Assembly: GCA_002917075.1 (NCBI GenBank)
Contig: NTMA01000015.1
Coordinates: forward strand, 496,001 to 560,000
From: Hawksworthiomyces lignivorus
Lineage: Eukaryota; Ascomycota; Sordariomycetes; Ophiostomatales; Ophiostomataceae
Reading direction: 5' to 3'
Length of the DNA: 64,000 bases
Part shown: in pieces, positions 57,403 through 64,000 of the stretch
How the letters are laid out: each line of letters opens with the position of its first letter
Position numbering within the stretch: the stretch's first letter is position 1
Notes under the pieces: generated by a model
What the model saw: only the letters and a program-made list of their open reading frames with translations
The model's database searches: none
What the model was told of the DNA's origin: nothing
Program-made: the position numbers and the translations under genes

Positions 57403-59096
57403 GGCTGTGAGAGCAGGCCGGAAGGAAAGATGAAGGAGAGAGAAAGGAGACAAAAAGAGAAGGACAAGAAAAAAAAAGGAAAACGGAATTTAGAAAGAGA
57501 ATTGTGCGCCGCCAGATGAGAAAAAAAGGCAGGTGGATGGCGGTTTCGTTTCTCTAATACGAATTGGCTTGTGCGCCGGAGCTGCCGCAGAGATGGGAAT
57601 TCGAGAGAGCTGCCCGACTGTCGGTTCTTGTGTAGTGTGCTGTCCTCGCTGCACGACGTCCGACGTCAGTTCTGGACGATGTTTTCCCTGCGTTGTTCTG
57701 CCACGTATTGTTTCTGGTGCGGATCGGGGGGTGGGCGGTTGATCCAAAACGATTGCCAACCGGCTGCTTTTTTAGAACCAAACGGACGCTTCGGTTAAGC
57801 GGGGAGGGGGGTTGTAGGGGCGGCGTTGTATTTATGATATTTATGATTGCTGTTGGTTCTGCGTGATTGACCGCCAAGTTGATGCGTGGGTATCGAATGT
57901 GTGCCTTGGTTCTCTTGTTATTTTATAAGATACTTTTTTTTTTGAAGGACAGTCAATAATAGTCAATTGCGCAGATTGGGTTGGTGCAGCAGGGGCGGGG
58001 AATGGGAAGGATAGACCCTCGAATAAGGTGAACTGAAAGGGGGAGTGTAGGTGAGCGAGTGAGCTTTGTTAATGATAGTTGGATGATGGTGTAGGGACGA
58101 CGGCAACGGTCATGCTAGCGGCAGTGTAGCTGTGTTGTTGTTGGTGGTAGCAGTGGAGGTGATTGTAGTGGTGGTGGTGGTGGTGGTTGGAGGGGAACGT
58201 GGGCGACGGCTAGTGAAAGCGAGACGAAGTGAGGTTGATAAGCTCGGAGGACGGGAGAGCCAGAGCTAGAAATGGCGTGTTGTGGTCACGACGGAGAGAA
58301 CAATGAGACTCTTGAGCTAAGAGAGACAGGGAGAGCGTCAGGGGGAAAATAGACGAGGACGAAGACGAAAAAGGAGAAGAGGAGAGGAGCAAGAAGGTGG
58401 GATTTTGTCGGGAATCGGCGAGCATCATGTCTAAGGCGAGGAAGCGCCGGATCGGGTGCTTCATGGGGTCTTCTCAGGCGTTCTCGAGTGTGCTTGTGCG
58501 TTTTCTTGGGAGTTTCTTGGGAGTTCTTGGGAGTTCCAGGGCGCCTTTTACTTACACTAGAGAGAGAGCCGTTCGGCAGCAAAAACAATAAAGTACGATG
58601 TACAGAGTACGTTAGAGTGCAACACACACACAACGAGCTAGGGCAAGGAGGGGGAGGAGAGGGAACGTGCTGCAGCAGGGGAGGGAAAAAAAAAAAGAGG
58701 CAGCAATTGAAAGTAGATTAGAGTTTAAAGAGAAGTGTGGGGAGAAGCAAGAGCGAGGAGCACGGAGCAATATAAGTAGTAATACTATGTTGCTTTGTTA
58801 TGGAGAAGAACAGATGAGTCCAACCTGAACCCCCCGGCGCTGCTGGTCAGAGTTTGGTCTTAAGGCTCAGTTAGTCGTAACGAAAAGAGACCAAACTGAA
58901 AGGGGATAGCAGCGGGCAGCGAATGAGCAGGGGAAGAGGAGCGAAGAAGGGGATAAGGGAAGGGGAACGAAGGAATCAAGTTATCTTAAGATGGTCCAGA
59001 CTACGGTGCACTCCTCGTGGCAGCAAGAAAGAAGAGGAACAAAGGGGAGGGGGGGTGGACGACAGGAGAGGAGAGGAGGCAAGAAAGAGACATTAA

Positions 59097-59130
59097 GAGA
59101 CAAGAAGAGACAAGACGAGACAAGACGAGG
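59097..59130. repeat. Short minisatellite, about 10-nt units
   Basis: Three imperfect units of (A/C)GAGACAAGA in tandem, within a purine-rich block. Confidence 0.75.
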
Positions 59131-60277
59131 GGACAAAGAGGGAAGAGAAAAGAAAAGAAAAGGAAAAAAAAGGAAAAGGATGCGTTGTGAGGCTGGGCAG
59201 ATATTGCACCACGAAGAGTAATTTCTTTCTCAAGATTGTACGTCGCAGAATTGAATAACACCAGAGGCGAGCACGACCGGGAAGCAGTTGAGATGGTGCA
59301 CCTCTGACAAACAACCACTAGCTCTCTGCAGAAAGGAGAATGGAGTAAAGGGAGTTTCTGCTCAAATTTTGCTTGCTTTTCTGGCTGGCTGCCGACTGGG
59401 TCTCTCTATATTGTCGGGTGGAGACGCTGTTTTATGCAAATCTTACGGAAACCCTGTCCAAGTGGAGGAGCCAAATGAGTTTCAAGCAGCTGTGTCAGGT
59501 CCAACAAGCTACGACGTTTAGAGTTGTATGGGAGCACTACTCGTACGAAGTACAAGCCTGCGCGCGCACACAGGATGGAGGGGGAGAAGAACGAGACAGA
59601 CAGAAGAGAGAGAGAAGGGGGGGGATGTCCATCGTCCATGCTTTCGTATCGTCTTGTCAAGGGTCTTGGAGCATCATGGTATCGTCAATCAGGGTGTCCC
59701 TACGAGAACGTCTTATGGAGCGAGTAAGAGAGGCCAAGACATCTCTTGCGCGAGAGGGCGTGTATGTCGAAGGTGTCTCGCCTCTCGCGAAGGGAAAGGG
59801 GAATGGAACGGCCCTTTTTGCCCTATCCTTAAGTACTTTTCCTTTTCTCTTGCGAGGTACCTTCTTTTCCCGCGTTTCCCTCGGAAAGCGAACAGACTGC
59901 CCGGTTCGCACCACGGCCGGCCAGGTAGCCCGCCGAGCGGCTAGCACGGTAGCATCCCTCCCCCGTCGCAGAGAAGCCCTCTCTTAGCGTGATCGTTGGA
60001 AGAGTGCTAACGTAGCGTGCCTGCGCGCAGGGGATGGGCGGATGACGAGCAGGGGAAATATCTCTTCCCATCCCCTGGTACAGGGAACTGCGGTGCAGCA
60101 GAACGAACGGCTGTGCACGCTGCAGAGTACGTATGTAGTCGTATGTGTGCGCCCGCGCAGCTACGTATAAGTACGCGAACGGCGGCTGAAAGAGGAAAAG
60201 GGTGCGATGAGCGACAGCCGATGATGCCTCAGGGCAGGCAGCGGAGCAGGCATAGATGCCGCAGAGGAGTCACAAGC

Positions 60278-60299
60278 AAAAAAAAAAAAAAAAAAAAAA
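60278..60299. repeat. Poly(A) run of 22
   Basis: Homopolymer on the plus strand within the 4.9-kb gene-free stretch; no neighbouring element recognised. Confidence 0.9.
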
Positions 60300-62286
60300 C
60301 AAACAAAGAAAGAGAGGACAAGTGATGCCTTCACGTTGTACGATATAGCTCTGTTCCTTCTTTCATGCTGTGGCCCAACCCTGTCACTGTCAACGATGCA
60401 GCGAAAGGGGGGCCATCATCTTCGTACGAAGTTTGGAGGAGCACGGAATGCACGTCGTCGGCTTAGACTGACCTTTCATCCCCTCTCCTGGCACGACTTC
60501 ACTGTGCCGCCCTTGTGCTCATCTTTTGCGTACATTTTTTGTGTTTCCTACTCGTGCTCGACTGTTTGTCCTCTATGCATGGCGCCGGCATGCAGGCCTT
60601 CCACGCTGGCGGATGCCGACATGAACCGGTGGACCAAGTTGGCTGGCTGCTGGCTGACCAGGCCATGTCTCCCTGGTCTCGCAACCTTTTCCTCCTTTAT
60701 TTTGCCTTCGGATGCTCTCACATCACAGCGCGCACGCAGATGGCTCCGGCACCCGTGTCCCTGCTGCCATCCTTTCTAACAGGCTAACTCTGCTCCCTCT
60801 TGTCTCTGTGTGCACGGCTGATGTGCCACTCACCCTCCATCGGCCACCTTTTTTTGTTCTTCATTATCACACATCGTCATCTTGGCCGCCGCCTCGTCAC
60901 CTGCTACTCGCTCGCTTGAATACTACGACGCCACTAGCCAGAGAACAGGGCCATATTACGACGTGCGAGAGAAAAGACGGCGTTGGGCTTGCCAGACCCC
61001 CCCTCCCGCTTTTATTCTCCTGGCCGCCATACCATCCGACGAGCAGCGGACCGCCCCTTTTTTTTTCGCCCTCCAACCAGACCCAATCCCAGCCAGCCCG
61101 TCCAACCAACAGCCGTCCCTCGTTTTTAATTCTCGTGGCAATAATTCACTGATGCCAGGCTTCTAGAATGCTTCTCTTGCAGTTGCCTACGACCCACCAG
61201 CCGTACCCACTAAATACGTACAGTACGTTTGCGTCAGATAGAGCGAAAAGAACGGCCACTCTTCCCGTGCCGCCCCCTATTTTGCCCCCCCTATAGCGAG
61301 AGAGAGAGAGAACAAGCGTGTGTCCTGGTATAAGCTTCTCACCCAGCTGTTTTAGTAAGTGGATAAAAAAAGTGGAAGGGAGGAAGAAAAAAAGAAAAAA
61401 AGAACGCAAGGAAAAAGAAAACAGGAAAACGAGAACGAAACAAGAACGAAACAGAAAAGGACGCAGAGAAGAGCAGAGGAATAGAGCTAGAAGTCCCTTA
61501 ATTAAGAAAAAGAAAGTAGAAACCAAATAAAATACAACGGTTGACCTAGTAAATTACTTTTGTCTTTGGCCCTCTGACTTTCATATCTCGACGATGCATG
61601 ACAATAAAACATTCCTCACAAGCAACTTATTAAGTGACACCCCGTTGTTATCATATTTGTTTTTCGTCTGATCTCATAATAAAAGCAATTACCGAGTTAT
61701 TTCCCTTTCCTATATAACATTATATGTCTTGCCGTGAGTGTGGGAGCTCGACTTCGTCTCAGTGCCTCATCTCCGTGGAGTTTCTGCATCGTCTCTTTTA
61801 TTCCTTTTTTTCTTTTTTTTTCTTGTTGCTCTCCCCTTTTTCGGCGACATTTTGCCACCCGTCTGATTGCATGTCAAAGTCTGTCGCGTCGTCCGACACC
61901 CCCTTATACTCTATTCGTATTTTCCCCTTCGCGCCGCCAGAGACGAAAAGTCTGTGTGTTTGCGTCTGCATTGCATGAGGTATATTGCCTGCATTCGAAC
62001 CGGTCCTTTGCTTTTCTCGACGTAGTACGTAATAGCTCAACCTAAAAACTTATAAGTTGCCCGTTTTCGTAATTTTACAGAAGAGCCAAGAAAAAAAAAT
62101 TGACGCCAGGGCGCGCCCCGGAGTATTCAATAGCTCCCGCCCAAAAGAAGCGGCGCAACATCTTTCCCGGCTCATACAAGCTATGTGCATGTGTGTGTGT
62201 GTGTGTGTGCCGTTCTCTCGCTCTGTGCCCACCTGCCGCTTTTCGGTAGTAGTAGCATTCTTGTTCTTATTTTGTAAATGTGACTT

Positions 62287-63732
62287 TCACATGCTCATCT
62301 TGAGAGCCATGCGCAGGAGGAACCACGTGGCGATGACGACGGCGGCGGCGGCCGAGGACGCGCCCGTGAGCAGGACAATGTTGCCGTAGACGCCGGCGGC
62401 GCCGTAGGTGCGGGGGTCGGGGCTGGCGGGGCGCACGAGGGCGGCGCTGACGGGGCCGACGAGCAGGTTGCCGACGCCCTGCAGGAAGACAAAGATGGCA
62501 AAGGTGGCGAAGACGACGGAGGCGTCGCCGCCGCCGACGGCGCGGCCCATAGCGACGCGCAAGGTGCCAAACCCGAAAGCGAAGAAGCCGTAGGCGAGGC
62601 TGAAGGCGGCGAGCGGCAGGGTGGAGCGGGCGAAGCCCCAGAGGGCGAGAGCGGCCAGGGCGGTGGCGGCGCAGCAGGCGGCGGCGAGGGTGCCGACGAG
62701 GGCCCCCGTGCTGCTGAGGAGGCGGCTGCGGCGGTCCGACAGCCAGCCCAGGGCCAGCTGGCCGAGCACCTGGCCGGCGGCCATGAGGGCGGCCAGCAGG
62801 GCGCCGCGCAGGGGCGGCAGGCCGACCTGGGCGGCGTAGGACGGGAGGAAGACGACCGGGTACGAGAAGCCGACGCCCTGGCTGAAGACGGCGCCGGCAA
62901 AGACCCAGAACAGCGGGCGGCGCACAAAGGACCAGTCGGTGCGGCCGAGCCCCGCGCGCTCGGCCGGCGGCAGGCGGCCGCGCAGCAGCGGCAGCAGCGG
63001 GCCCGACAGCAGGGCCATGGCCACCGCGCAGGCGCGCAGCGTGGTGCGGTAGCCGTAGCGCGCCAGCAGCGCCTCGATGACAAAGGGCAGAAACGTGCCG
63101 GTGACGCCCGAGGCGGCCGAGATGGCGCCAAAGGCCATGCCCTTGCGCGCGATCCACCACTCGTTGAGCATGCTGATGATGGGGTACGTCAGCGTCACAA
63201 AGCCCAGCCCGTACAGCAGGCCCTGGGTCGCCACCAGGCCCGGCACCGTCGTCGCAAACGACGCGCACAGCAGGCCCAGGATGCTCAGCGGCCACCCGGC
63301 CCAGATCTGCTGCCGCTGGTACCGCGGAAAGCGCTTGGTCAGCAGCGCCGAGAACGGCGAGCCGAGGTAGATCAGGCTCTGCGCCACCGTGCCGATCAGG
63401 GCCACGTGGGCCGCGTCCCCGCGGAACTCGGGCAGCTGCGAGTAGTAGTTCTGGAACACGCCGAAGCACATGGGGAAGCCTACGACAAATACGATGATTA
63501 GCTGCGCGTCCGGCACATGCATGACAATGCGGGCTTCCGCTCAGTTACCCCAGAAGAGCGCCTCGACGATGAAGCCGGCAATGAGAACGGTCCAGGCGTC
63601 GCGGCCTCTGTCGGTCGGCTTCAGCTCCTGCACGTGTCTAGCAGCGCTTTGCGCGTTGTCTAGTTCGACGTCGTCGGGCCCCTGTCCGACCTGCAGCTCC
63701 TGCTGGCGAGCCGCACCGCTAGGGTCGTTCAT
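62287..63732 (-). CDS. MFS transporter, monocarboxylate (MCH/MCT) type
   Basis: Two minus-strand exons, 63732-63549 and 63479-62287, give 458 residues. The 69-nt intron splits the first membrane helix; joining gives AGFIVEALFWGFPMCFGVFQNYY. About 12 hydrophobic segments are visible, with a central loop near residues 235-250. The segment MLNEWWIARKGMAFGAISAASGVTG matches the conserved MCT/MCH pattern with an Arg-Lys pair before helix 5, and a LSDRRSR loop matches the MFS A-like motif after helix 8. Yeast relatives include Mch proteins (riboflavin transporter Mch5 among them), but the substrate cannot be told from sequence alone. The N-terminal 45 residues are polar and cytosolic. ATG 63732 was chosen; an in-frame upstream GTG was ignored. 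Confidence 0.9.
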
Positions 63733-64000
63733 CGTGAGCTTGTGGAACACCCTTGCTTGAATTTACTGGGCCTGGCACACAAAGAGATACAAAGATTCAT
63801 GTACCACACTGTATCATGAGCAAATTTACTCTTTTGCGGGCAGTTGCAGACGGGAAAAGTGATTTAAATCAGTCTGCTCGGCGGCGGTGTAAAGCCGTTG
63901 GGGATGGGAAATACCGATAATACCCATGTCCCCACTCAAAGTGCACACGGATGTACATACAAGGGCGTAGTAGCTTTGATAACTCACATATCCGCGGCGC
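63733..64000. other. Upstream flank of the MFS gene
   Basis: Probable promoter; no further gene is visible before the window ends. Confidence 0.5.

Larger units (their letters stand above)
57403..62286. other. 4.9-kb gene-free stretch between SDR and MFS genes
   Basis: No gene could be supported. Upstream of the SDR gene the plus strand is purine-rich (58,210-59,200), with a TGG repeat (58,169-58,187), a minisatellite of AGACAAG units (59,097-59,130), and an A22 run (60,278-60,299). A (TG) run is near 62,190-62,208. Short frames here show no family features. Confidence 0.5.

Noticed and set aside
59373..59987. Plus-strand open frame of 204 residues in the 4.9-kb gap
   Set aside because: No domain, irregular composition, and no splice-consistent extension.
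1..64000. tRNA, 5S rRNA, snRNA, CRISPR arrays and transposable elements
   Set aside because: I looked for tRNA B-box-like sequence, 5S-like starts, direct repeats with regular spacers and transposase or reverse-transcriptase motifs and found none convincing. A tRNAscan or Rfam search would settle the RNA genes.

Overview
The window is nuclear DNA of a filamentous ascomycete (Pezizomycotina, most likely a sordariomycete; I cannot name the genus). The reasons are GC-rich, Ala- and Ser-rich coding regions, short GT-AG introns of about 68 to 178 nt, and genes typical of filamentous fungi: a 2,297-residue adenylate cyclase with RA, LRR, PP2C-like and cyclase domains, a CreB-type deubiquitinase, an Atg22 transporter and a BAH-PHD Polycomb effector of the Neurospora EPR-1 type. 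I support 15 protein genes, about one per 4.3 kb, separated by unusually long intergenic stretches rich in pyrimidine or purine runs and microsatellites. I saw no transposase, tRNA, rRNA or CRISPR.

Left part (1-33 kb, every gene on the plus strand): dynamitin (dynactin p50), Rtc4, a 6.3-kb non-coding stretch, adenylate cyclase, a small DUF3602 protein with GRGGAGN repeats (Par32-like), Atg22, and the BAH-PHD protein. Middle (33-44 kb): ALG12 mannosyltransferase (minus), an unrecognised 352-residue protein (plus) behind a cluster of palindromic motifs, YOS1/IER3IP1 (plus), and creB (minus). Right part (44-64 kb): a 6-kb gene-free stretch, a mitochondrial phosphate carrier (minus), a CBS-domain protein (plus), a lipocalin-like protein (minus), an atypical extended SDR (minus), a 4.9-kb gene-free stretch, and a monocarboxylate-type MFS transporter (minus).

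The genes do not form an operon-like or biosynthetic cluster; this looks like ordinary core chromosome. Several have nutrient-response roles (adenylate cyclase, CreB, Par32-like, Atg22) and several serve the secretory pathway (ALG12, YOS1), but I infer no joint regulation from proximity. The points most worth a second look are a 14-nt microexon in creB that splits the catalytic cysteine codon, a PHD finger interrupted by about 300 low-complexity residues, an SDR with isoleucine at the place of the catalytic tyrosine, a dispersed 9-nt TACTCCGTA motif confined to intergenic DNA, and the palindrome cluster upstream of the unrecognised gene. No clearly new multi-gene system was found. All gene models were built by eye from reading frames, splice signals and remembered family features.
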